From the NCBI GenBank assembly GCA_964536965.1, contig CAZIAL010000017.1, forward strand, positions 4,745 to 68,744: a stretch of 64,000 nucleotides of DNA. Reading direction: 5' to 3'. Numbering within the stretch: position 1 is the stretch's first letter; every line of letters starts with the position of its first letter. The stretch comes from JACMQW01 sp964536965. Lineage in GTDB: Bacteria > Bdellovibrionota > UBA1018. A program made the translations under genes and the position numbers. The notes below the pieces were generated by a model that was not told the origin of the DNA, ran no database searches, and saw only the letters and a program-made list of their open reading frames with translations. Shown piece after piece: positions 44,651 to 53,084 of this stretch.

Positions 44651-44841
44651 AAAAAGGGTGGTTTACCCTCCCATATGACTCTGGGAGTTATCCATGGTTT
44701 CAGACGGCGAGACCGGGGAATTCTTCACTTCAAGCCCAGGCTCAGGGATCCCGGATAACTTCCTGGAATCACAGCGAGTATTTGCGAAGTGGACAGGCGC
44801 ATCGTCCACCACTAGATTCGGGCCATCTGAGGAGTATTCTC

Positions 44842-45366
44842 ATTCGCCACTTTCGTTCGACTCTCTTCGCCGTTTTAGCCGTTCTCATCCTGGGCGCCGG
44901 GATCTCGACCGCGCAGGCGGGCCTGAGCTGCGATGATCACTACCTGACCGGCGGGCCGCTCTTTGGCTGGCGAATGACGATGATTTACTTCAACGAAAAC
45001 GTGAAGGAATTTCCGTCCGAACCGGTGAAGTTTCGCGAAAGCTCCTTCGATAACGGGGATTTACCCGGCTACGCCGGAAAGTTTTATGTGAGCCCGACGA
45101 GCCCGGTTGCGGACGAGCAAGCCAAGACGAAAATGCTCCCCGAAGTGACGATCCAGATCCTTCGCAAGCACCTCTTCCACACGCGACGATACCGGAACCC
45201 GATGATGAACTTCTGGAGCGTGACCGATCGTTACGCCGTTACGATCCGGATGACGGCGCCGATCGAGATCGGAATCGACGCCCCGGACGATATCATGCGA
45301 CCGACGGAAACCATCGAGATCGATACCTTCTGCTCGGAAGGTCGATCCGAACCGGCGGCGAACTAA
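44842..45366 (+). CDS. Small exported protein with probable ATT start, unknown function
   Basis: The only well-placed start is ATT 44842: AGGAG (44830-44834) lies 7 bases upstream, and the protein then opens with an ordinary signal peptide (RHFRSTLFAVLAVLILGAGI then STAQA). A TTG at 44782 is in frame but gives a 20-residue extension without a ribosome site. The mature protein of about 150 residues has two cysteines (LSCDD near the start and DTFCSE near the end) that could bridge the termini. No family is recognised. Convergent with the FlgC-like gene. Confidence 0.6.
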   Translation: MRHFRSTLFAVLAVLILGAGISTAQAGLSCDDHYLTGGPLFGWRMTMIYFNENVKEFPSEPVKFRESSFDNGDLPGYAGKFYVSPTSPVADEQAKTKMLPEVTIQILRKHLFHTRRYRNPMMNFWSVTDRYAVTIRMTAPIEIGIDAPDDIMRPTETIEIDTFCSEGRSEPAAN

Positions 45367-45434
45367 GCCGGAAGCTGGGTTCGGACCGGAAGATTGCGGT
45401 AGAAGATTGCCCGTAAAAGAGCGGTCGTTTTTGT

Positions 45435-45488
45435 GACCTGTCCCGGGACAAGTCCATACACTGCATTCAACTGTTCACGGGAACAGTT
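45435..45488. repeat. Two adjacent inverted repeats between convergent genes
   Basis: The first (45435-45454) is built on TGTCCCGGGACA flanked by GAC/GTC with one mismatch. The second (45469-45488) is AACTGTTC-ACGG-GAACAGTT, perfect. They fill the 161-base gap between the stops at 45366 and 45528. Without T-runs they are weak terminators; a binding site is possible. Nothing else is seen in this gap. Confidence 0.45.
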
Positions 45489-45527
45489 CACGACCGATAT
45501 CCGGACTTACCCCGTGAGGTGCTCGAA

Positions 45528-45920
45528 CTAACCCGCGTTCTCTTTCGTCGAGTTACACAATCGAACCGCTTGCTCGTACGCGCCCTGGAGCCCGATCATC
45601 AGGGCCATCTCGGTGACGACGTTCACCTTCGGGAGTCGCACGAATCCATCGCGGTCCGCGTCGGGATGACCGGGATATAAGACCGTGCGGAACTCGGCAG
45701 CTTCCGTGATTTCGCACTGATCGGTCTCGCAGAAGATCTCTTTGCGGCGATAAGGACCGCCTTCCACCGTCCGCGTCGTCTCGGCATTTGCGATGTTCGC
45801 GGACGCGACATCGATCTGCGCGGCGATTCCCGCAAGGCCGGGGCACGCGGGAACGGTGGCCTTAGCCGAAGTCACGACCACGGCGATCAGAACGAGCAGA
45901 ACGGCGAAACGGTATTCCAT
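45528..45920 (-). CDS. Exported FlgC-like protein
   Basis: This 130-residue protein has a Sec signal peptide (MEYRFAVLLVLIAVVVTSAKA) and then a condensed version of the flagellar proximal rod protein FlgC: IDVASANIANAETTRTVEGG followed by PYRRKE, then YPGHPDADRDGFVRLPKVNV and VTEMALMIGLQGAYE. True FlgC is exported by the flagellar type III system without a Sec signal. Here the central hypervariable part is short, and a C-x-x-x-x-C pair (FCETDQC) plus two further cysteines suggest disulfides. No other flagellar gene is adjacent. It may be a rod protein adapted to another periplasmic assembly. Confidence 0.7.
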   Translation of the reverse strand: MEYRFAVLLVLIAVVVTSAKATVPACPGLAGIAAQIDVASANIANAETTRTVEGGPYRRKEIFCETDQCEITEAAEFRTVLYPGHPDADRDGFVRLPKVNVVTEMALMIGLQGAYEQAVRLCNSTKENAG

Positions 45921-46002
45921 TCCGTCAGTTTAAGAAGGAGCGCGCGGCGGAACAACCGGCAATAGATTCCGCTTCGACGTTACGTCGGCGTTCTATCCCA
46001 CC

Positions 46003-47496
46003 TCAGGTGGGTGTACGGTAGTTCGGTGCTTCCTGCGTAATCACGATGTCATGCGGATGGCTCTCGGCCAGTCCGCTATTCGTGATGCGAAGAAACTTCG
46101 CCTTCTCCTGCAGATCCGCGATCGTCGCCGCGCCAACGTAGCCCATGCCGGCCTTCAGCCCACCCACCAGCTGGTGAATGTTCACGCCGAGCGAGCCGCG
46201 ATAAGGGACACGTCCTTCGATGCCTTCGGGCACGAGTTTCTCGTTATTCGAGACCTCGGCCTGGAAGTAACGGTCGCGCGAGCCCTGGGCCTGCGCCATG
46301 GCGCCGATCGAACCCATCCCGCGGTAGGTCTTAAACGAGCGGCCCTGATAGTGGACGACCTCGCCCGGCGACTCGTCGGTCCCGGCGAAGAGCGAACCGA
46401 TCATGACGGCGTCCGCGCCGGCGGCCATGGCTTTCGTGATGTCGCCCGAGAGCTTAATTCCGCCATCGGCGATGATCGAAATGCCGCGCTCGCGGCCGGC
46501 GCGGGCGCATTCGCCCACGGCCCAGAGCTGCGGCACGCCGATTCCAGCCACGACGCGAGTCGTACAGATCGAGCCCGGTCCGATACCGACCTTTACGGCA
46601 TCCGCGCCCGCATCGATCAGTGCGATCGTGCCTTCGTAAGTCGCGACGTTTCCGCCGACGATCTCGACGCGATCGCCGAACTTCGTCTTCAGGTTCCGTA
46701 CGCAGTCGAGCACGCCCTTCGAATGCCCGTGCGCGCTGTCCACGAAAAGAACATCGACGCCCGCATCGACGAGCGCCTGCGCGCGTTCGACCGCTTCCGC
46801 GCCGACGCCGACCGCGGCGCCGACCACGAGGCGGCCGAAGCTGTCTTTGTTGGCGAGCGGGAAATCGCGCTGCTTTTTAATATCACGCGAAGTGATGAGC
46901 CCCTTCAGGCAGCCGTGCTTATCCACGACCGGAAGTTTCTCGCGGCGATGTTCCTTCAGGGCTTTTTTCGCGTCGTCGAGCGAAACGCCTTCGGGCAAAG
47001 TCACCAGGGGAAGTTTCGTCATCCGGCTTTCGACCGTGACCGAATAGTCGGATTCGAAATCGAGGTCGCGGTTCGTGAGCATTCCCACGAGCTTACGCCC
47101 CTGGGGAGTCGGTTCGGTCACGGGCAGTCCCGAGATCTTAAATCGACCCATGAGCGCGTTCGCTTCCGCGAGCGTCGCTCCCGGCTCGATCGTGATCGGA
47201 TCCTGGATCATCCCCCACTCGGCCTTTTTCACTTTCGAAACTTCGAGGGCCTGATCGGCGATCGTCAGGTTTTTATGGATGACGCCGATACCGCCTTCCT
47301 GGGCCATGACCTTCGCGGTCTTTGCTTCGGTCACGGTATCCATCGCCGAGGAAATCAACGGGATCGAAAGCGTGATTTTCTTGGTCAGCTTCGTCTTCGT
47401 CTGCACGGCCGTGGGCAGAATCTCGGAATAACCCGGCACGAGCAGAACGTCGTCGAACGTCAGCGCTTCTGGAGGACCGTCTTTGTAGAATTTCAT
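46003..47496 (-). CDS. guaB: Inosine-5'-monophosphate dehydrogenase
   Basis: GuaB oxidises IMP to XMP with NAD, the step before GuaA. The 497-residue protein is standard: FDDVLLVPGYSEILP, a Bateman pair of CBS domains (about 97-215), the catalytic loop GPGSICTTRVVAGIG (Cys311), the flap with YRGMGSIGAMAQ and the C-terminal AGMGYVGAATIADLQ. The ribosome site AGGAA lies just upstream. The leader carries two tandem 22-bp repeats (47511-47554). Confidence 0.97.
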   Translation of the reverse strand: MKFYKDGPPEALTFDDVLLVPGYSEILPTAVQTKTKLTKKITLSIPLISSAMDTVTEAKTAKVMAQEGGIGVIHKNLTIADQALEVSKVKKAEWGMIQDPITIEPGATLAEANALMGRFKISGLPVTEPTPQGRKLVGMLTNRDLDFESDYSVTVESRMTKLPLVTLPEGVSLDDAKKALKEHRREKLPVVDKHGCLKGLITSRDIKKQRDFPLANKDSFGRLVVGAAVGVGAEAVERAQALVDAGVDVLFVDSAHGHSKGVLDCVRNLKTKFGDRVEIVGGNVATYEGTIALIDAGADAVKVGIGPGSICTTRVVAGIGVPQLWAVGECARAGRERGISIIADGGIKLSGDITKAMAAGADAVMIGSLFAGTDESPGEVVHYQGRSFKTYRGMGSIGAMAQAQGSRDRYFQAEVSNNEKLVPEGIEGRVPYRGSLGVNIHQLVGGLKAGMGYVGAATIADLQEKAKFLRITNSGLAESHPHDIVITQEAPNYRTPT

Positions 47497-47510
47497 GGTC
47501 AGTATTCCTG

Positions 47511-47554
47511 TCAGTATCTGTTGGATTCACGATCAGTATCTGTTGGATTCGCGA
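47511..47554 (-). repeat. Two tandem 22-bp repeats in the guaB leader
   Basis: The unit beginning TCAGTATCTGTTGGATTC occurs at 47511-47532 and 47533-47554 with one difference; a partial third copy (TCAGTATTCCTG) reaches 47510. They lie 14-58 bases upstream of the guaB ATG and could be regulatory repeats or the trace of slipped replication. Confidence 0.7.
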
Positions 47555-47579
47555 ATGGCGCAGAAGCCCTGCACCGCGG

Positions 47580-48167
47580 TTAAAGATCTTCGTCCTCGAT
47601 TTCGGCCAGCTCCGAGAGCATCTGGATGTATTCGCGCGAATCGCCGACGTAGTTATTGGCCGACTTCTGCAAGAGAGCGACTTCCTCGTCCGTCAGCGCA
47701 CGCGCGACTTTCGCGGGCACGCCCATGATGAGCGAACGCGGAGGAAACGTTTTTCCTTCGGTGACGAGCGCCCCCGCGCCGACCACCGATTCATCCCCGA
47801 TCACGGCCTTGTTCATCACGATCGCGCCCATGCCGATCAGGCAGCGATTGCCGATGGTGCAGCCGTGGAGCATCACCCGGTGGCCAACCGTCACCTCGTC
47901 GCCGACGACAAGCGGGCAGTCCCGACGATCGACGTGCAGCATCGAATGGTCTTGGATATTCGTCCGCTTTCCAATTCTAATCGTATTCACGTCGCCGCGG
48001 ACGACGCACTGGAACCAGATGCTCGATTCGGCGCCGATCGAAACTTCGCCGATGACGTCGGCCGAAGGCGCGATGAAAACCGACGGATCGATCTGCGGCC
48101 AGGCGCCATGGTGCGGAAGAATGGTCGGGGATTTGATGTCTCGGCTGCGCTCGGAATGGTAACTCAT
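47580..48167 (-). CDS. Gamma-class carbonic anhydrase family protein
   Basis: The 195-residue protein is a left-handed beta-helix of hexapeptide repeats (VIGEVSIGAESSIWFQCVVR, TNIQDHSMLHV, VTVGHRVMLHGCTIG). Histidines in QDHSMLH, VGHRV and MLHGC match the metal ligands of Cam/CamH and YrdA relatives. The C-terminal helix packs on the trimer (SANNYVGDSREYIQML). Many members bind zinc or iron; activity cannot be judged from sequence. Start overlaps the stop of miaB (ATGA), so it is translationally coupled. Confidence 0.87.
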   Translation of the reverse strand: MSYHSERSRDIKSPTILPHHGAWPQIDPSVFIAPSADVIGEVSIGAESSIWFQCVVRGDVNTIRIGKRTNIQDHSMLHVDRRDCPLVVGDEVTVGHRVMLHGCTIGNRCLIGMGAIVMNKAVIGDESVVGAGALVTEGKTFPPRSLIMGVPAKVARALTDEEVALLQKSANNYVGDSREYIQMLSELAEIEDEDL

Positions 48168-49819
48168 CCGACTTCCTCACTTTGGATCATAGGTTTCAGC
48201 TCGGCCAAATCGGTCGATAGACCCGCTACGGTTTTCCTCGCGGGGGTGGCTTCGGTCGCGGTCGCTTCCGCCGCCATCGAATCGTGCACGAGCTCGCCGC
48301 GCATCGAAAGCGGCGTCGCGCCCGTGATTTTCACCGCCAGGAACTGACCGACCAGGTTACGCCCCGACTCGTCGGCGAAATTCACGATACGATTGCATCC
48401 CGTACGGCCCATCCAGACGCGCCCCTTCGGACCCGTCTCGCTCTTGCTCCGGTCGACCATCTTCTGGTTTTTTCCTTCGCCTTCGATGAGCACTTCCATC
48501 GTCGCGCCGACGAGCCGGGCATTTCGCTTCTCGCCGATGGCGAGCTGGTAAGCGAGGAGCCGGTTCAGCCGGTCGTTCTTCACGTCCGTCGGCACATCGT
48601 CGAGGAGCTTCGCCGCGCGAGTGCCCGGGCGCGGGCTGTAGGCGAACGCGAAGATCGTATCGTACTGGACGCGGTCGAGCAGGCGCAGCGTCTCCTGGAA
48701 ATCTTCTTCGGTCTCGCCCGGAAATCCGACGATCAGATCGGTCGACAAGCCGATCTCCGGCCGGAGCTCGCGGACGCGCTCCATCTGCGCGAAGTAACCT
48801 TCGATGCGGTGATGGCGACCCATCTTGCCGAGGATGCGGTTCGAGCCGCTCTGCACGGGGAGATGGAGCTGCGGGGCGAGTTTTCCGATACCCGTTCCGC
48901 CGTCGGCGAGAAGCGTCGGCGAATAACATTCGATCAGCTCGTCGGAGAAATCGAGCGGATGGCTGGAGGTGAAACGAATTCGGCGAAGCTTTGCCAGTCG
49001 CGGATCGGTTTCGATCGCGCGAAGAAGCTGCGGAAAATTCTCGTCGCCTTCGCGCGGCCCGACTTTCCCGATCTGGTTCCGAAGTTCGGTCGGCGCGCGT
49101 CCCTGCGAATTCGCGTTTCCCTTTCCGAACGAATTCACGTTCTGGCCGAGGAGCGTGATCTCGCGCACGCCGGTCGCCACGAGCCGTGCCATATCCGCGA
49201 GCACTTCGTCGATCGTGCGTGATTTTTCGCGGCCGCGGGTGAACGGAACGATGCAGTAGGTGCAAAACTTATCGCAGCCTTTCATGATGTTCACGAAAGC
49301 CTGCGCCTTCGCGCCGAATACTTTCGTTTCGGTCGAATAATTCTGGGTGCGATCGAAATCGGCGAAGACGACGTGCTTCTCGCCGTGTTCCACACGGTGG
49401 ACGATCTCGGGCAGGCTATCGATCGTATCGGTGCCGAAGACAAAATCGAGGTAAGGAGCGCGCTTAAAGAGCTCCTTCTTCTCGAGCTGCCCGACGCAGC
49501 CGCCGATGCCGATCATCGGCTTGGCGATGCCCTTGGACCGAAGCTCGTGGTGGAATTTTCCGAGCGTCGAGACGGCTTTATGGACGGCTTTCTCGCGTAC
49601 CGTACAGCCGTTGATCAGGATCAGTCCGGCGTCTTCCACGGTTTCCGCCGGCGACATGCCCTTCGCGGCGAGGAGCGAGGCCATTCGCTCGCTATCGGCC
49701 ACGTTCATCTGGCAGCCGAAGGTTTTTATGAAGAACGTATTCTTTTTCGCGGGCGTCTGACTCGAGTCGAATGAACCCTGTGTAATGGCGTTCGACCCGG
49801 AGTTTTCCGGATTTTTCAT
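48164..49819 (-). CDS. miaB: tRNA-2-methylthio-N6-dimethylallyladenosine synthase
   Basis: MiaB adds a methylthio group to i6A37 of tRNAs with a radical-SAM reaction. The N-terminal UPF0004 domain has cysteines 36, 72 and 108 (KTFGCQMN, NGCTVRE, GGCVGQ). The radical-SAM cluster motif is CDKFCTYC (182, 186, 189), followed by IVPFTRGREKSR. The TRAM domain starts near 440. A 40-residue Ala/Glu/Thr-rich tail after the TRAM domain and a 25-residue N-terminal extension make it longer (551) than the usual 440-475. Confidence 0.95.
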   Translation of the reverse strand: MKNPENSGSNAITQGSFDSSQTPAKKNTFFIKTFGCQMNVADSERMASLLAAKGMSPAETVEDAGLILINGCTVREKAVHKAVSTLGKFHHELRSKGIAKPMIGIGGCVGQLEKKELFKRAPYLDFVFGTDTIDSLPEIVHRVEHGEKHVVFADFDRTQNYSTETKVFGAKAQAFVNIMKGCDKFCTYCIVPFTRGREKSRTIDEVLADMARLVATGVREITLLGQNVNSFGKGNANSQGRAPTELRNQIGKVGPREGDENFPQLLRAIETDPRLAKLRRIRFTSSHPLDFSDELIECYSPTLLADGGTGIGKLAPQLHLPVQSGSNRILGKMGRHHRIEGYFAQMERVRELRPEIGLSTDLIVGFPGETEEDFQETLRLLDRVQYDTIFAFAYSPRPGTRAAKLLDDVPTDVKNDRLNRLLAYQLAIGEKRNARLVGATMEVLIEGEGKNQKMVDRSKSETGPKGRVWMGRTGCNRIVNFADESGRNLVGQFLAVKITGATPLSMRGELVHDSMAAEATATEATPARKTVAGLSTDLAELKPMIQSEEVG

Positions 49820-50050
49820 GTCGAAGATCTAGCACTTCTCGCAGTGCGTTGGCGACCGAAAAGCCGGACCGACCCCGAAAAGCCGGATGGACCGCTACCT
49901 GCCGAAGGAACCGCGAGGGCCGGGGGGCGCGCGGAAAAATCCGCACCCCAAGCTTGAAACAGGTCCTTTCTTGCGGGGGAGACGTTTTGCCCCGGTCCTG
50001 CCGGCACATCTTCTGCTCTCTAAGTCCGCGGAATCCCACTGGAGGCCCCC

Positions 50051-51112
50051 ATTTCGACCACAACCGCCCACCCCTACCGCGCTTTCTCGCTCTTTGCCGT
50101 CTGCTCGATGATCCTCTTCGCGCCGTTTTCGGCCCTGGCCGGGGAGTTCCCCCAGACGGCTGCCCAGACCCGCGCGCTTTACCAGAAGTTCGCGGCCCAT
50201 TACGAGGCGAACCCGGTCTGGTCGAACGCAGAGGTCAACCGCCGGAGGGACGGGGTTCGCTCCGACTACATCGACGAACACGATTCGATGGTCGAGCATG
50301 CGGATCCGGTTCCGGCCGATCTGGTCGCCGCGATTCCCGATGCGCAATGGATGTCCTACCCTCTCTTCGAACGCGCCATTCGCGGGATGCGCTCGATTCT
50401 TCGGAACTTTCCGGACGCCGGAATTCGCCGAAATCTCCTCACCATCGTCGACTTCGATCAGAAGACGGAAGGACGCCGCTTTTTCGTCCTGGACCTCGAG
50501 TCGGGGCGGGTGCTTTTCCAGACCTGGGCCCAGCACGGAGCGAACTCCGACCAAGACCGCGATCGCCGGCCGGAAAGTTTTTCGAACATCGACAGCTCCT
50601 ACCAAAGCTCGGTTGGCTTCCTGCTGACCGCGCGGTCCACCTATGTGGGAAGCTTCGGTTATTCGCTTCGCATGCACGGGATCGACGGCGACCTGAACTC
50701 GCTCGTGCATTCGCGAGCGATCGTCTTGCATCCCTGGCCGACGCTCCATCCGCGCGGAGTCGCGACGCTGGACGCCTACAACACCAGTCTCGGCTGCATC
50801 TCTCTTCCCTGGTACGAGTCGGGAAAATTCTACGGACTTCGCGACCGACCGCTCAGCCGCCTGATCATGGATACGATTAAGAATCGCAGCGTGATTTTCG
50901 TCGCCTCCTCGGCGGTCGATCTCGAACGGAAGTCGCTCTACCTTTCGACGACTTCGCGACTGGGTTCGGCGAAGAGGGCGGAGATCCTCCGCCAGCTCGC
51001 GCGCGAGCATTCCCTGCATCCGGCCGGGAACGAGAATCAGAAGTTACCCGTGGAATATCGGACCTGGACCGCTCCCGAGAGACGGTCCGACTCGCGAGCG
51101 CGCGACCGTTAG
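50051..51112 (+). CDS. Exported YkuD_2-type murein L,D-transpeptidase-like protein, probable ATT start
   Basis: The best start is ATT 50051: GGAGG (50041-50045) stands 5 bases before it, and the protein then begins with a complete signal peptide (STTTAHPYRAFSLFAVCS then MILFAPFSALA). ATG 50108 would begin inside the hydrophobic core. The mature protein has an N-terminal domain of about 100 residues and then the YkuD_2 catalytic region: LLTIVDFDQKTEGRRFFVLD, SFSN, SSVGFLLT, LRMHGIDGDLN and the nucleophile loop NTSLGCISLPW (Cys249 counted from ATT). Such proteins act on peptidoglycan peptides in the periplasm. The next gene is a close paralog. Confidence 0.75.
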   Translation: MSTTTAHPYRAFSLFAVCSMILFAPFSALAGEFPQTAAQTRALYQKFAAHYEANPVWSNAEVNRRRDGVRSDYIDEHDSMVEHADPVPADLVAAIPDAQWMSYPLFERAIRGMRSILRNFPDAGIRRNLLTIVDFDQKTEGRRFFVLDLESGRVLFQTWAQHGANSDQDRDRRPESFSNIDSSYQSSVGFLLTARSTYVGSFGYSLRMHGIDGDLNSLVHSRAIVLHPWPTLHPRGVATLDAYNTSLGCISLPWYESGKFYGLRDRPLSRLIMDTIKNRSVIFVASSAVDLERKSLYLSTTSRLGSAKRAEILRQLAREHSLHPAGNENQKLPVEYRTWTAPERRSDSRARDR

Positions 51113-51379
51113 AGCCCGCCTTCGCGTCGGGTCGATTGCGCAGCCGCCGGATTCGTCCGTCCCGATTTCTTGCACCCGGACTGCATAATAATGCGTCGCG
51201 TTTCGCCCTGATTTCCTTGGGCAACCGCTCCTGGAGCCGATTTTCGCGCCAGCAGGTGAAAATGCCGGCGGTCAGTTTGGTCCTCGCGGCCCTCACCCGG
51301 CAGAATATAAAGAGGATTTCATCTCGCATGGATCCGATCCCGCCGCATGGATGCAGCGGAGCGCGACGAAAGGGAATTT

Positions 51380-52426
51380 ATGCAGAGCCAGAACAGCCTC
51401 GGTGGTGCTCAACTCCGTTCTCTCACGAATCTCCTGCTCGGAGGCTTGATCGCCGCGGCGGCCTCCCCTTCCGCCCATGCGTGGTCGCTTCCCCGAAACG
51501 ACGAGGAAACGAAAATCCTCCACCAGAAGCTCGCGAACGACTTCGCGGCCAATCCCTACTTTAAGAACGCCGAAATGAATCGCCTGCGCGACGGCCGCAC
51601 GTCCCAGTACCTCGACTCCGCCGACCGGATGACGGAGCAGGCGGATCCCCTGCCGCGCGAAGTTCTCGCGGTATTACCCGAAGGGCGATGGGTTTCGCTC
51701 CAACTCTTCTCGCAAGCCGTGCGGGGCATGCGCCAGATTCTCGCGAATTTTCCGAACGCAGGCATCAAACGGAATCTCCTGACGATCGTCGATTTCAACC
51801 TGAAGACCGAGTCCCGGAGATTTCTCGTCGTGGATCTCGAGCTTGAACGAGTCCTTTTCCAGACTTGGGTCCATCATGGCCGTCGCTCCGACGAAGACAT
51901 GGATCGCCTCGCCGAGCGTTTCGGAAACGTGAACGATTCGAACCGCAGCTCGACGGGCTTTCTCCTGACTTCGCAGGATCCGTACATGGGCCAGTGGGGC
52001 TATTCGCTCCGCATGCACGGAATCGACGGGAGCCTGAATTCGAACGTCCACCGCCGCGCGATCGTCATCCACCCGTGGCCGACGATCCATCCACGCCAGC
52101 TGGCGACGCTCGACCCTTCGAGCACGAGCCTCGGCTGCCTCTCGTTGCCGTGGTACGAGTCCGGAAAGTTCTACGGCATGGAAGACCAGCCGCTCAGCAA
52201 GCTCATCATCGATACGATTAAAGGCCGTAGCGTGATCTTCGTTTCGTCATCGAAAGTCGCGCTCGAAGACCGGTCGCTCTACCTGAAGACGACTTCCCTG
52301 CTTCCCGTAAGCGAGCGAAACGCGATTCTCGCGCGCGTAAACCAGGAAGACAAATCCAGCCCGACCGGGACCGAGATCCAGACTTTGCCTGAAAGCGCGC
52401 AGTCTTGGCTGAATAACCGCCGCTAG
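51380..52426 (+). CDS. Exported YkuD_2-type murein L,D-transpeptidase-like protein (tandem paralog)
   Basis: The 348-residue protein from ATG 51380 (AAAGGGA upstream) has signal peptide LLLGGLIAAAASPSAHA. It matches the preceding protein over its whole length: NAEMNRLRDG, AGIKRNLLTIVDFN, LVVDLELERVLFQTW, LRMHGIDGSLN and the catalytic STSLGCLSLPW (Cys253). The two copies are separated by 267 bases with no gene visible, so they may have separate promoters. Divergence between them suggests different wall substrates or timing. Confidence 0.85.
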   Translation: MQSQNSLGGAQLRSLTNLLLGGLIAAAASPSAHAWSLPRNDEETKILHQKLANDFAANPYFKNAEMNRLRDGRTSQYLDSADRMTEQADPLPREVLAVLPEGRWVSLQLFSQAVRGMRQILANFPNAGIKRNLLTIVDFNLKTESRRFLVVDLELERVLFQTWVHHGRRSDEDMDRLAERFGNVNDSNRSSTGFLLTSQDPYMGQWGYSLRMHGIDGSLNSNVHRRAIVIHPWPTIHPRQLATLDPSSTSLGCLSLPWYESGKFYGMEDQPLSKLIIDTIKGRSVIFVSSSKVALEDRSLYLKTTSLLPVSERNAILARVNQEDKSSPTGTEIQTLPESAQSWLNNRR

Positions 52427-52449
52427 GCATTTCGCGGATTTTTCCGGCG

Positions 52450-52959
52450 CTAGCCGCTACGCGGATTTTTCCGCGGCTCGTTCTTCTGCGAACGGTACTG
52501 GCAGGACGCGTAGACGACGTGGCGATGTCCCGTGACGGCGAAGCCGAGTTTCTGGGCGGTCGCTTCCTGGCGTTTTTCGATCGCATCGTCGTGGAATTCG
52601 AAGATCTTCTGGCAGTCGAGACAGACGATGTGGTCGTGATGCTCGGCATCCGCGAGTTCGTACAGGATCTGCCCGCCGGGCGCGGTCGGCCCTTCCTGGA
52701 TGACTCCGCTTTCGACGAGGACCGGAAGATTCCGGTAAAGCGTCGCCTTGCCGACGCGCGGGAAACGTTTCTGCAGATGGGTCAGCAAATCGTGCGGTCG
52801 AAAATGGCGGGCCTCGAAAACGATCGTCTCGAGAATCTTTCCGCGCGCATCGCTGCGGTTCAGCTTCTTCTCCGCCACATAACGATCAAGCTTCGCCATC
52901 ATCTGCGCGAGCTGTTCGCGCAGATCCGTGACGTTCCGCGGACCTTCGTCCGAAGGCAT
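52450..52959 (-). CDS. Fur-family metal-responsive repressor
   Basis: From ATG 52959 the protein has 169 residues; a start at 53025 would add 22 residues with no better ribosome site. The winged helix is clear (RPHDLLTHLQKRFPRVGKAT then LYRNLPVLVESG), followed by the metal/dimer domain with EHHDHIVCLDCQKIFEFHDD and IEKRQ, closest to true Fur. The first CxxC is present (CLDC), but the usual second pair is reduced to one cysteine (ASCQYR), so the structural zinc site is altered. Two palindromes of 7-1-7 form (53085-53128) lie between this gene and the S4 paralog and probably bind it. Confidence 0.88.
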   Translation of the reverse strand: MPSDEGPRNVTDLREQLAQMMAKLDRYVAEKKLNRSDARGKILETIVFEARHFRPHDLLTHLQKRFPRVGKATLYRNLPVLVESGVIQEGPTAPGGQILYELADAEHHDHIVCLDCQKIFEFHDDAIEKRQEATAQKLGFAVTGHRHVVYASCQYRSQKNEPRKNPRSG

Positions 52960-53084
52960 CGGGCGTCCGCACGGCAAGACGCGGCATGCGGGACTGGGCG
53001 AGGCTTTCGGGGTCCGGAGGCTCATAGGCAGGGGTTATCCTTCGATTCTGGGAAAAAATCACGCTTTACAGCAGACTCTAAAAA

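Noticed and set aside
44651..44841. Possible riboswitch upstream of guaA
   Set aside because: Only a short GGGT/ACCC stem is visible; no purine aptamer core can be drawn.
45471..45486. CTGT-N8-ACAG, a match to the E. coli LexA box
   Set aside because: It lies between two convergent stop codons, far from any promoter, the spacer is not AT-rich, and it is part of a perfect hairpin.
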